Positions 35,400 to 46,819 of a stretch of DNA of 64,000 nt are shown piece after piece (position 1 is the stretch's first letter; every line of letters starts with the position of its first letter). Location: contig CALYLX010000080.1 in NCBI GenBank assembly GCA_944990035.1, positions 124,001 through 188,000 on the forward strand, read 5' to 3'. The position numbers and the translations under genes were made by a program. Source of the stretch: Clitopilus passeckerianus. Its lineage: Eukaryota > Basidiomycota > Agaricomycetes > Agaricales > Entolomataceae. Under the pieces are notes generated by a model. It was not told the origin of the DNA. It searched no databases and saw only the letters and a list, made by a program, of their open reading frames with translations.

Positions 35400-35510
35400 C
35401 ACCGGCTGAATATAATTTCCCTGGGCATCCTTCTTCAAGTTAAAGATCGTAGACATCGCAATCTGTCAACCGTGGCCAGTCCCAGTAGGAGAAACGTACA
35501 GGCACGGGCA
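35400..35510 (-). pseudogene. P450 C-terminal fragment
   Basis: On the minus strand the reading FNLKKDAQGNYIQPVGEAPH aligns with the penultimate P450 exon of the gene at 38205-40291 (KKDARGNYIEPAGDFHG). It is preceded by a degenerate copy of the TCPGRHIAMST coding block. About 13 codons present in the intact gene are missing in between. No other P450 exons are recognisable nearby. Confidence 0.7.
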
Positions 35511-36742
35511 AACCATAACGTCCTCAGGGCAATTTGATGAAATTGGCGCTGAGCAAGGATGATAGCTCAATAGGTGATCGCACTATCACTAAGCACAATG
35601 TTCAGAAGCCGGGAGGATTGTGAGTACGTTGGTTTACCAACGATACATCATTTACTAGGGAAACCTTGAATACCTCTTCAGGAATCCACACAACGCCCAC
35701 GTACGGATTATCATATAGCCCATTCAAAACCTCTCAAGAGAACGGAACGAGCGAGATGTAGCGAATTGAGCTTGGTCTCGAGCCACGCAGCTAAATCTCA
35801 GGACTCACTCGAATCCAATTTGCAGATACACACCAATCAGCTATCCGCCGCAAGCAATCTGCAGACTGATGCGCTTTGACAGGCGTCCCGCAGGGGCGCT
35901 GTGAACCGAATTTCGAGTCTAGTAGAACCGTCGTTCAGTGAATGTTTTTAGGACGTGAATAGACGCATGTGTAATGCGTTGAAGTATTCCTTTGGAGTTG
36001 GGAGTGTGCTCTGAAGCGAATTTGACGAGCTCCTGATATACTGATGAGAAGTCGTGCCTTCCCTATCCAGCGGGAGAAAACAGGGATGTCAGTGAGGATT
36101 TCAGCCGTTGACCGAAAGATTGAGGTTACAACAGATTGAAGAGCAGTAACATTGGGTATAACGGATACATGGAGGGAAGGTCCGTCTACTGATCGTCTAA
36201 GTGAGATTTGCTAACTTAATACGGTGCGTAAATCCACCAACATGGTAGATGAACGGAATGCCCTTAGTCGAAGCCACCAGGCCGGTGGCTAAGGTAGTCT
36301 CCGCGTTCTGTGGCCTATGCACCTGCACTGTGGACCTCGACATGATAATCAGTTGTACCTCCGCACAGCCACATGGTGCATCATCGCACCGGTTACTTGT
36401 ACAAAACCGGCACAAACGTAGCCGTTCAGAATCCCGGACTACGGAATGTAACGTCATATGCAAGCCACAGGTCACTGTCAGTTCTTGATCAAATTTGGCG
36501 ATGTCGAGCGTGCGCGATGCTCAAGTAAGCTTGGATCCCCTCCCCAGCGAGTACGGTGGCCGGGGTCACTGGCCGGGTCGATCATAAAAGGCCATTTGCG
36601 TTTCCGAATGTACTTGTTCTTTGTATGTTTTTTGGTCTTACCACTCACCGTTGCTTAGATATTAGGATACCTCACATTTCCGGCCGCCGACAATTCAACC
36701 TACACCCGCAACCATCCCTTCCGATCGAATAGTCCGCCTGAT
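35511..36742. other. gene-free stretch upstream of the terpene synthase
   Basis: About 1.2 kb without supported genes. A CATAAAAGG motif near 36585 could be a TATA box for the terpene synthase but lies about 155 nt upstream of its ATG. Confidence 0.4.
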
Positions 36743-38035
36743 ATGCCTTGCTATTCAGTTCCAGAGTGTTGCAGGCTTCCTTATGCCCTCCGAAACTGGC
36801 CCTGGAAACGGGAAATAAGTCCCTACTACCGTGTTGTATAGACTGAATCTATTGCTTGGTTCGGAAGTTTCAAACCCTTGTTACCCCAAGCCCAGATTGT
36901 CTTCAACAAAACTGACTGCGGTGAGTCTCCACTCATTTACTTTGAAAAGCGAGTGGCCTAAGTCTTATAGGCCTAGTTTCGGCCATGTGCTACCCCAAGG
37001 CATGCCTTCACAACCTTCGTAGCATCTGCGGCTTCATGCACGGATTTTTTCTTCTCGACAATCGCACCGATCTTCTCGACATTGAGAAAGCAAAAGCGCT
37101 ATGCGAGGTCACCATGGACGCTATACTGAACCCCGATAAATCTCGCCCCAAGGACGAGGATATTATTGGCGAAATTACTAGGCAGTAGGTCCGATTTATC
37201 TTAATTCGTGCTGTTGGAGCTTACACAATCCTCAGATACTGGATGCGTATTCGCGAGACATTGAGCCCTGGTTGCGAAAAGCGCTTCGTCGCGGCATGGC
37301 GCATGTACATCGACTCTGTCATACAGCAAGTGGAACGTCGCAGTGCCAGATACATTTGCACCGTGGATGAGTATATGCAAGCTCGTCGTGGTAATATCGG
37401 CACCTTTCCCTCATTCGCTCTGCTTGAGATGTTGCTCGAGGTTGATCTCCCTGATGAGGTTCTGCAACACCCTACCATCACTGCTCTCACTAGAGACGTC
37501 ACCGACATGGTCACTCTCATGAATGTGAGGCATCTAGCTTCTGGTTACCCTGCAACGACTAACCTTCCACTTTACCCAGGATATATATCCTTACAATAAA
37601 GAGCTTATGTCCAAGGATCCGGTTTACAACGCCATCACCGCCATTATGTATCATCATTGCACCGACGTTGAAGGGGCCATTCAATGGATTTCTGACTATC
37701 TTGATCAGATGGCAGATAATTTCCTGAGGCTAAGAGAAGATATTCGCAACAAGATCAATGGTTTCCCATCCTGGGGTGCTCGGATTGACCGTGAGATTGA
37801 AGCCTACGTCGACGGAGTAGGCGCCTGGCTCCGCGGTAACGACGAGTGGAGTTTCTGTTCTCGCAGGTTCGTATCATGGTTCTGTTCCTTATCCCGATAC
37901 GAATAAAATTTCACTTGCAGATATTTTGTGGACGATGGATTGGAGGTTAATAGAACCCGAATTGTCAGATATGCAAAGCCTGACGCGGAAGCTTTCGGAA
38001 CAATTCCTAGCAATTCAGTCAGGGAAGGGGAGTAA
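36743..38035 (+). CDS. sesquiterpene synthase (trichodiene-synthase fold) with in-frame TAG
   Basis: Five exons (36743-36920, 36971-37184, 37236-37524, 37580-37866, 37921-38035), about 360 residues. The N-terminal RNWPWKREISPYY is typical of basidiomycete sesquiterpene synthases. The aspartate motif appears as FFLLDNRTD (DxxxD). The NSE motif is intact across an intron (NDIYPYNKE), and the terminal metal-site region reads WSFCSRRYF. By family the enzyme cyclises farnesyl diphosphate with Mg2+. One defect is visible: codon 33 (36839-36841) is TAG, in RVV-stop-TESIAW, where relatives have Lys or Gln. No GT-AG intron of workable length removes it. If real, the gene is a pseudogene or uses an unseen start. 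All other exons are clean. It is convergent with a P450, with 3' ends 170 nt apart. Confidence 0.85.
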
Positions 38036-38204
38036 TTAGATAGATGATTTGACCAATAACAATGGTTGTCTTGTAGGTGTCGAGGTCCCGAAACGAGCGT
38101 CGGGCTTCACATAAGCAGAGGTGGAGGTTCGTCATTGATACCGTCGATTACATTTGGACACACGATCACCCAGCTTATGGAAATTACTACAATTATAAGA
38201 GGGG

Positions 38205-40291
38205 TCATACATCCGCGAGAGACCTAATGAGCTCAACAGCCTGCTGAGACCGAGGTGTAACCGCACACGGGAACCCATCGGGCACCCTATCATTGTATTA
38301 GTAGTCTATCGTCGTTGAACTGCTGGGAAGTACTTACTGAAGTGAGGTGCCATGAAAGTCGCCCGCTGGCTCGATATAGTTTCCCCGTGCATCCTTCTTC
38401 TTATTTAAGTTAAAGGTCGATAGAACCGATGCCCCAGCCAGCATAAGGGTAGACATCGCGATGTGTCGACCGGGACAGGTCCTAGCGAGAATTTAGGGAT
38501 GATGAAGGCACAGAGCCAAAGCAAGTAGAATCACCTTCGACCAAATCCGAACGCTAGGTCAAGCGGGCTCTTCACGTTCTCATCGATTTTTCCGTTCTTT
38601 ATGAACCGTTCTGGTCTAAACTCCTCAGGCTGAGGATAGTCTCTTTCATCGTGAAGCATTGCCCTACAAAATGATCAATTTGAGGTAGGGTCGGAGGCGG
38701 AAACAGAGATTACCATTGGTTTGGGAGGACAAAGGAACCTGCGGGGATGCGATATCTCTCGTAGATATCGTCGGCATCAAGCGAGTGCGGTACACCTTTA
38801 TTGATCCTAGTTAGCCGGTCGTACAATTCATTGATACGCATATCCCGTACCCAAAGGGACGATAGTTCTCCATCTAACCAGATTTCAGAATATTGGCGCA
38901 GGACAAGGCAATCAGAACCCACCGAAGAACTTCCAATATCACAGCCTCTAGATATGTCAAAGAATCGAGGTCTTCGTGTCCCGGGAGGGTCCCATGAAGC
39001 AATTCGTCGAGCTCCTCTTGCACCTTTTTCTGAGCCTCGGGATGCAGGACCATCGCGAGGAAGAAGTTTCCAAGAACGGCGGTTGTCGTATCAGAGGCGG
39101 CTAGTCACGAATGAGAAGTCGCGAGGCCGGATGGAGAGAAAACCCCACCTAAAAAGACAGTTGCCGAAACCCTCCTCAGAAGTTCTCTATCCTCACCACT
39201 CATGTTACCGCTTTCGAGGGCATTGGTCACAAAAGCTGGCTCGAATGCTCCAGATTTCTGCAAATGAAACCCATCAGAATGGGGCAGTATTGTGTAAAGC
39301 ACGACGCGTACCATTCGTGCTTCCGTGTCATCAAAAGCTCTGTTGAGGACTTTTTCGGCTAGTATTCTCGATTCCGCTGCCTTCTTCTGGAAGTCGGCAC
39401 CAGGGAACCATTGGGGAACATACTTTAGAATGGGCAGTAGCTCCACGAGGTACGTTTGGCCGACGATATCAGATGCTTCTACAGCTGCAGCTTCCGAGAG
39501 TTTGAAGAACGTGTGGCTGGTCGAGTCGATCTTCGCTCCATACGTCATATCGAGGGCCGAGGACCCAGGAAGGCTACAGTGTGCAAATTCGTTCGTTACC
39601 GGGCAACGCGTCTACTGAACAGACACTTACCCACGAATATGTCCGAAGTAACCTTCTGGGTCATCCAGGAGTTTCTTTAGGAATGAATTGACGTATTTTA
39701 CCTCTCGAGGCTGGTATACTTCCGGAGAGCTAAAACCCTGAGCGAACATCTTGCGTGCATTCCTCCATCGTTCTCCATAAGGCCAGAATATCCATTCAAA
39801 CCCCCAGCCGCAGCTAAAGTTACGCTCGGTAAGTATTAACCTGGATATATAACAAGGTGACGTACTGATAAAACATTGTGAACACTGGTCTGATAGCCGG
39901 AATCAGTCCCAGTACAGCCCTTCAAGGAGAGAGTTGTACTCACCTGCTGGAATAGACACCGGATCTCTTATCTAGCAGGTCTTCGGCGACCCTGCGGGAG
40001 TTTAGAACCACGATCGAGGTACCCAATGCCTCAAAGTGAAGTATATCAGACGCTAGAAAGTTATTTAGCTCGGAATTGCAGGTCTTAACGAGGAAGCGCA
40101 CCATAATCTTTTCCCATCCTCAAGAATTTCTTCGCCTCTAGCTGCCTCGGCATATTGAATAAGTTCCCAATGAGAGGCAGTTTCGTCGGACCCGGCGGAA
40201 GGGATTTAACCTGGCGTTGCCATCGGAGGAGTAATAGGACGATATTGGCGACGACTATGGATGCGTATATCGGTGCACTGTTGAGGGTCAT
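38205..40291 (-). CDS. cytochrome P450 monooxygenase of the terpene locus
   Basis: About ten exons on the minus strand. The N-terminal membrane anchor (SIVVANIVLLLLRWQ) is followed by the proline hinge SLPPGPTKLPLIGNL. Further landmarks in order are WIFWPYGERWRNARKMFAQG (helix C), SFLKKLLDDPEGYFGHIRG, VPQWFPGADFQKKA, AASDTTTAVLGNFFLAM (helix I, oxygen-binding Thr), ILEVLRW (ExxR), EEFRPERFIKNGK (PERF) and FGFGRRTCPGRHI (heme-Cys loop). The ending is PRSQQAVELIRSLADV. The length of about 500 residues is normal and all key residues are present. It resembles multi-exon Agaricomycete P450s that oxidise secondary metabolites. Its position opposite the terpene synthase suggests it modifies that product. 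Related pseudogenes lie at 14200-15209 and 35400-35510. Confidence 0.9.
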
Positions 40292-41320
40292 CAGGATGGT
40301 GAGAGAAAGTTGGAGTAGGTACTGCTCAACTGGTCGCTGTTTTATTCACGGAGGCAAATCCATAGCGCCTTTGAGTGTGACAACGACACCAGGTGGCTGA
40401 TCGGCTCGGAGAGTGGAATCTGGAAATGAAGGTCGTTGTATCATGGCTATAACTGGTCAGTGCAGGCGAAGCTGGCATGCTAAGCACATCCCAAAGACTA
40501 CGCCTCGGACTGCAGAGAGTTAAGACCAACTTCAAGACATTATGAGATTCAAGTCCCCGACATCAATGCTCGTTTGAAGTACACCCATGCTAAACGCATT
40601 TCCGATGCATCTAGTATCAGCACGGATGGAGCTGTGGTGCTTGGTTGGAGACAGGTGTGACGGAAAACGTCCACGAAGGCGGATCAATCTCCGGCGATCA
40701 TGCTAGTTGCCGAACCTCCGCTTTTTGCCGAGGCTTGGTTGCAACCGCCTCAGCGTCTGCATCCTATCTCGAGGATGGCCGTATTACCACTGGCTCTATC
40801 TTCAAGCCAGCATTCAATATAACGAACTAAACTATGTCTATCTACGACATGAGATCCTCCGACTGGCAAGTTTTGTCAGATTTTTGAGAGATTCATTTGA
40901 CTAGTTGAAAGGTAGCAGTCTCATTCATCCAACGAATCGTAGTACAACGACCACCTCAAAATGCGGAACGCACGAGGCTAAGCTTCAAGACTGGAGATGA
41001 TTTGTCCTCAGGTATCACTAGCTTCAAATCAGCCGTCCTTTTTCTGTCCAACCAGCCCATTGCCTTGGCCATGCCTCAAGGCAAAGTGGCCCGCCTCATG
41101 GTCTCTATCACCCCGACTCCCTTTGTCTTTCTATCCTCTGATATGAGCAGCTCACATCTGAGCATAAAAGTGTCCTGGCTCAGTATGACACGAGGCGGAT
41201 TACTTTTAAGGCTGCCTTGACCATCGGGTGGCATCACAATCTATCTCTACCAATCTCAGTGACTGGCAAAACCCTCCCAGTGCCTTCACAATCCGGCCCC
41301 AAACTCTCTTTTGAAGGAAC
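40292..41320. other. gene-free stretch between the P450 and SET genes
   Basis: About 1 kb shared as upstream region of both divergent genes. Open frames are short and featureless. Confidence 0.4.
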
Positions 41321-42885
41321 ATGTCCAGGTCTGACAGCTGTTCCTCGTATCCCCACCCCTTCCCCCTTGATGCACCCAAACCCCACGCCAAGGTCGCAGC
41401 CCCATCCATACCTCCACCTGAGGTCTGCCGTCGGATGAACGCCCAAGTCAGAAAAAACATCATGGTTAACGGGCCTTCGTTCGACTATGCTGGCCATATC
41501 GCAAGTCGGTCATATACCACTTGCTCCCTCGACTTCGGGCCCAGCCATTTCATCGGCGCCGCATTGCTCGATAAAGGGGTAGCAGGCCTACTCTCTCCCG
41601 CATTCCTCAAACCTCCCTCGCCTCCGTATCCACCTCATGAAGCATACGGGATAGCGCTGACTAAACGCAAGGAGAAAGGGCTCGGATTGTTCACCTTGCG
41701 GGAGTTCAAGCCTGGCGGCTTGATCATGGCGGAACACCCGCTTCTCGTGGTGCCCTACCTCATCGGACTTCCTTCTCCACATGAAGACATTTATACTGGG
41801 CTATATGAGCAGCTGCAGCCTGCGGCGAAGAGGCAATTGATGGGATTATCATCAAATGCACATCTTGGATGTACTCAGCCTGGAGCCGATGAAGACGACG
41901 AATATCCCTATGACTCGTCAAGTGGCCTTCTGGAAGGCATCATCAATACGAATGCGATAAGCGTAGAGCTGAATACCCCAACGGATATCTACGCTGGGAC
42001 GAACACGGAGTTGGCGGTTCATAGAGCTATATTTCTACATGGGAGTCGGTTGAATCATAGGTCAGCCACTTTCTCTTCGTTTCACGTCTCACTTTCTAAC
42101 ATTCGATATTTTCCTTCAGTTGCTCGCCTAACGCTCGATGGACCTGGACCAAAGACACTTTCTCGTTCGCCCTCACGGCCCTCCGACCCATCCTAGAGGG
42201 TGAAGAAATCACGATCTCTTACTTGCCTTCCCTTTCGACATGCTCCTACCACAAACGACAATCCTACCTCCAGGATAGATTTGGCTTCACCTGCCGCTGC
42301 TCGCACTGTCTGCGAACCGCGCGATCCTCGACTCGTCTTCGGAGAAGCGACCAAGCCCGGTCCTGGCTACACACATTTCTTGGACCTGAAGAACGGGAAA
42401 CGTGGAGCAAACCGCCCCACAGTCTGAGGTCAAGACCGAGATTCGAAGACTGGTGCTTCGACCCCGACGCGAAAGACCACGCTTTAATCAAAGACCACCT
42501 CCTCGCCCTCTCCCTAATCGAACAAGAGGGCCTGCAGATCCTTGGGGCGGTACCGCACATGGAGATGTTAGTGATGGGCTACGGCGCTCTGGGGGAGGTT
42601 GGCGATTTCAGGTATTGGGTCATGAGGTTGCAGAGTGAGAAGAGGAGGGTTGGGCCTGGTGCTCCTAATATCGAGGGCGAGGATGCTGAGCCGGTGGTTG
42701 GAAGGACGAAGTTGGGGAGAACGGCGAGGGAGGAGGACCTGGCGTTCTCCTTGTGGTTGTCGAATCCCCTGGAGTTTCCGGCGTGGGGAGTTAGGAAGAG
42801 GAGCTGGAGGGATAGTGAGTCTTTGTCGAGAGAGGGATCTAGACGGCGGAGGAGTAACGAGAATGTGTGGCAGGTGATGCGGTGA
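41321..42885 (+). CDS. SET-domain protein, SMYD-like
   Basis: Two exons (41321-42060, 42120-42885), about 500 residues. The SET domain starts near residue 110 with GLGLFTLREFKPGGLIMAE. The split core runs across the intron as RLNHSCSPNARW, followed by LEGEEITISYL and the post-SET-like cluster FTCRCSHC. This order (GxG, NHSCxPN, E-x-I-x-x-Y, CxCxxC) is that of SET methyltransferases of the SMYD/SET5 type. I see no MYND finger. Substrates in this group include histones and cytosolic proteins; none can be inferred here. The last 170 residues are charged and partly disordered (for example SLSREGSRRRRSNENVWQ). The gene looks intact. Confidence 0.85.
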
Positions 42886-44347
42886 TAGCAATTACCAGCA
42901 GGTGCCTGGAAGACTTCATGTTCGTGGATTAGGCTCATTGGGTCATCTCTTAGGTTTCCTATATCACATTTCACTTCCGTAACATATTTGTAAGGATAAG
43001 GAATTTGGTCTTTCTGCGACGATACTTTGGGTGTAAGGAATGGTTCTGGTCCCCCGACGGCGATTGCCGAAGAGGAGTTCTTGCGTCGTTTTGGCGTATA
43101 AACTCGCAACCTAACCTTTCTGTTGAAATCCTTTGGCACATTCGTTCGAGTCACCAGGTTCTGGGATGAAATCTTTGCCCTCAGCTCTTTAAACCTGCGA
43201 CCAATTGAATGTTGTCCATTCTTCTACTATTGGACTCCTACTACCACACGATGGTTTGCGGACCGCAGAAACATTTCGAGCGGAAACCGCTGGTAAAAGA
43301 TCTCCGGAAACCAAATCTGATCAAGTACTGGATCTAAGCCATGGCCGATGTTGGGCGCCTATGGCACGATGCCGAGCCCCAGCCTCGTGCTTAATCTCAG
43401 GCCAGGTACTACTGTTCTTTCGTGTTTCTCGTCCAATCTGTATCCCGGATCGAATTTTACATCTCGCAGTCTTTTACCTCACTTTTGGAGCATTGGCCCG
43501 ATCGGGGTAGGCTTTGCTATAAATTCCCAACACTCCTGCGCAAGCTATGATTCTCCCTCCTCCCATGACTCTCCCAAAGCATAAAATTCATTCCAGTGGC
43601 TCTGATACCGGCGAGTGGAATTGGGGATCTCCCATGGGCAGGAGGTCTACGGACAGATCATGAATGTGGATTCAGACCAAATTCAGATGTATTTCATGTA
43701 AACGGTGTAATGAAATTATATAAATCTATTGAGGAACGAAGATGCTCAGAGCCCGAGGCGGGTTCAGATCAGTCATTTCATGAAGTCTCCGAATTGTATT
43801 GCTTGCATTACCAATTGAAAGACCAACAACAATGGATGCTCTTTGCTTCCATTGATGTCGAATGAAAGAGCCATCAGATCCTCTCGGAGGGTGACATGAG
43901 AGAGAATGACAAAGTGACAACGTATAAGATTGAAACCGCATACTCATCTCTGAACCTCAACCGAGGGCAGGTCACCTATCTGATTAAGGCTGTGCTGAAG
44001 AAAGCTTGAAGGCGAATCCCTTGCTTCTGTGTCAATCATCTCGTTGATCCATCAATATGCATCATGCATCATCACCGGACGCCATTGACCTCCAAGTTTC
44101 ACCACTCAGCTTTATGAACGCTGTCGATACGGAGCGTGATTGCTGCGATTATGATTTCGAGGTGCCTTTTCTTATCTTGATAGGCTGGCTCGTCATTGCC
44201 TCCAGGACTGATGACGTCGAACCGTGCTGAACGGTTTTTCGAATGGAGTTGGTGGAATGAGTCAGCACGAATGGGATGCTATATATACCAGACATCTTTG
44301 TCGCCACCTCAGGCCGGCATAACCGCCTTCGACTGCATCGCGCAGCT
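42886..44347. other. 1.4-kb gene-free stretch
   Basis: No supported coding sequence. It is the 3' flank of the SET gene and upstream region of 7-TM gene D. An open stretch just before 44348 is in frame with gene D but shows no hydrophobic or conserved feature. Confidence 0.4.
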
Positions 44348-45746
44348 ATGCAAACCTTCGGTGATGTTCGAGATCCTCTAGGCGGGGGGATGGTCACAAC
44401 CTGGGCATTCGGAGGCTCTGATCTGCTTTGGCACGTCGTGTATTGTGTACTTGCCGGTAAGCTAAACTTCTAACCAACTTGGGCTTTCCTCACCACTCAC
44501 CATGACGAACCACAGGTTTCTCGCTCGGGCTTCTGGGCGTTCTTTCATACATGATGTGGTTCGTTCGTTTCAAACTCTCGGGTTCCCGTCCAACTGAGCA
44601 CTGATGAGACCTAACGAAACCAGGCGCCGCTCAAGTCGAACAACCGCTACCTGGATGTTCTTCCTAGCGTCGGCACTGAGTCTGATACTGCTAAGTTGGA
44701 TCTGCCTCATGCTGGTCTTCTTCCGCTCTCGGAACTTTAGCTGGTATATCTGCAAAAGGTTTCGGTGGTCGGAGACTTCCGATGGAATATCACCTTGTTC
44801 TGGGATCCTGGGGCTCACGTATGATCATCGATACGTGGACGTTCTGTGGATGCCCGCAGAGGCATTCCAGGTTTCCTTGGTAAGTCATATATCATCTGTA
44901 GACCGACCCGCTCTTAAGCCTACGCGGCTCCTGAAGATTGTGTTTAGTGATGGTGCGATCACCTATCGAGCTATCGTCCTTGCTCAGCGCCAACTCCATC
45001 GAATTGCTCTGGGGACGTTATGGGTTGCAGGTGCCTGTATGTTTCTCTGATTCTAAACCCCCGGTACTCTCGACATCTCATGAAGTATATATTCCAATTC
45101 AGTGATTGGCGCTCTTACTCTTATCGCTAATATCTACCACCTCGGAAACACTTACGACGAACAAGAAAGAAGCGCGCTGTCTCTCTCACTTGCATTCATT
45201 TCCTGGTCGCTTTTGTGTAACATCGTGGCCACTGGGTCCCTAGGACTCACATTCTGGTAACAAGCCTGTAAATATCCTCACATCCAGATATAAGCTGACG
45301 GACATGCTTTTTGTGCATGTAGGAACTTCAGAAGGCACCAGATCGAAGTCGTAGGCGCTAGGCTTCCACAAATGTCAGCTCCGTTGCAAGTTCTCGCTGT
45401 GCTTCTGGAGTCTGGGACGGCTTATTGCTTTTGCCAGGTTCGTTTACTGCTACCGGCGATTGCTCAGATTTGAAGGCTTATAGCCCTAATCTGAATGTAG
45501 ATTCTATACATAGGGCTTTTTTACGGAATATATTCGTTCCAGGAAAGGGGAGTCGTACAGACACTGTTTACTGGGGTTTCCGTGAGTGAGCACTTTTGGG
45601 AATTCTATAGGCACACTAAGTCCTAACACTGACAGGGTATATATCCCGCGTTCGTCTTTCTCGTAATCAACGTACAAGCACTTTGTAGTAACGGAAACTA
45701 CATGGTAGTCCTCGGTAAAATCACACTGAGGAGTGAGGATGTGTAG
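44348..45746 (+). CDS. 7-TM membrane protein, family member D
   Basis: A plus-strand, more divergent member of the 7-TM family. Exon pieces carry WAFGGSDLLWHVVYCVLAG, FSLGLLGVLSYMMW, ASALSLILLSWICLMLVFF, FSDGAITYRAIVLAQRQLHR, LSLAFISWSLLCNIVATG, the family motif LAVLLESGTAYCFCQ, and the last exon GIYPAFVFLVINVQALCSNG. The order and exon boundaries match genes B and C (ESG-x-x-Y-x-x-x-Q before an intron, G-x-YP-A-F at the start of the last exon). Phase-consistent splicing is possible throughout, though the fourth acceptor is ambiguous (44939 or upstream). Function unknown. Confidence 0.75.
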
Positions 45747-46158
45747 GATACATGAATGTACCTTCGAGGTCGAAGGAAAATCGCGTTTAGTAGGTGCCGT
45801 AGAATAGGTCGTAGCTCCTATTAACATGTCTTAGTATTATACCCTCAGAATGAAGTAATAGAATATTTGGCTATCGAATTTGGATAAAACGTAGGATGTC
45901 AATGAAATGGAACTGAACCGCCGAAGAATCTGTGTATTCCAAAGAAGCCAGGAGGGAGCATAAGCCGAGCATCATACAATCTACATCTAAACAAGCGCGT
46001 AAGGGCCCAAGATAGATGGAAAGAGCGGAAGACAGGACCCTACGGTATAAAGCCAGTTGTTCAGCAGTTATGTGAAGTCAGTTGTATTGTCGCATGTCAT
46101 GAATTTTATGAATTTTACCTCAGTGAATTAGCTAAGCCAAATGACCACTAATCCGAAA
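45747..46158. other. gap between 7-TM gene D and the dispersed repeat
   Basis: About 410 nt with no supported gene or repeat; the 3' flank of gene D. Confidence 0.4.
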
Positions 46159-46780
46159 TACTTGTGGGAGTGGGCCAATGCTGCGGCATGGCTGGTTACG
46201 AGTCCGGAGTCTTTTCAGAGAAGAAAAGGACTGCGTAGGGAATACCTACTCTGTTATACAGAATGAAGTTCAACCTCTTTAACTTCCGAGTGAACGAATA
46301 TTGATGCTTAAATAGCAAACAAATGCTACTAGTAGTAGAAATATCAACCGGGCCTACATGTACAGTGCGACTAACGTAATGTCGAAGGTAGGTACTCGGT
46401 CGGTTCCACAATCCAAGCTCGCGTATGCCAACGCATGATTAAAATGGCTGATTTTGGGGTCAAGGGAAGATGGGAGAGCAGAGAGAATAACGGGAACTTG
46501 AAGCCATGCCATTCAGCACCAACCGTCGTCCATTAGGTTGACGGAAAGACCGTGACTCAGCGAGATCAGCGGCAAACTTTGCCGAATGATAGGCGACGGG
46601 CGTACCATGTGTTTGTATACCATTTGTAGGCATATGACATCATTTTGACGACGGCAGGATATCGGCTTTGAACAGGATGACAACCGAACGAATGAAGGAG
46701 CGGAAACGTAAGTGATGAACTGATGCAGACGACCGCGTAGTAACCTCAAGGAAAAAGAACTCGCTGTCGTAACCTCCAAG
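46159..46780 (+). repeat. dispersed repeat, copy 2 (uninterrupted)
   Basis: The partner of 6219-7469 in the same orientation, lacking the 620-bp insertion. It ends about 40 nt before the APH-like copy 1 start, so it makes up most of that gene's promoter region. Confidence 0.8.
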
Positions 46781-46819
46781 TCTGACTCGTAACATTTTCT
46801 CCACTCTAGAACAAGCAGG

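Noticed and set aside
36839..36841. Recoding of TAG as an amino acid, given two genes with N-terminal TAG (terpene synthase and APH copy 2)
   Set aside because: Other genes here use TAG as a normal stop (BipA-type GTPase, mad1, pirin), and the contexts after the two TAG codons do not resemble known readthrough signals. Independent mutations are simpler.
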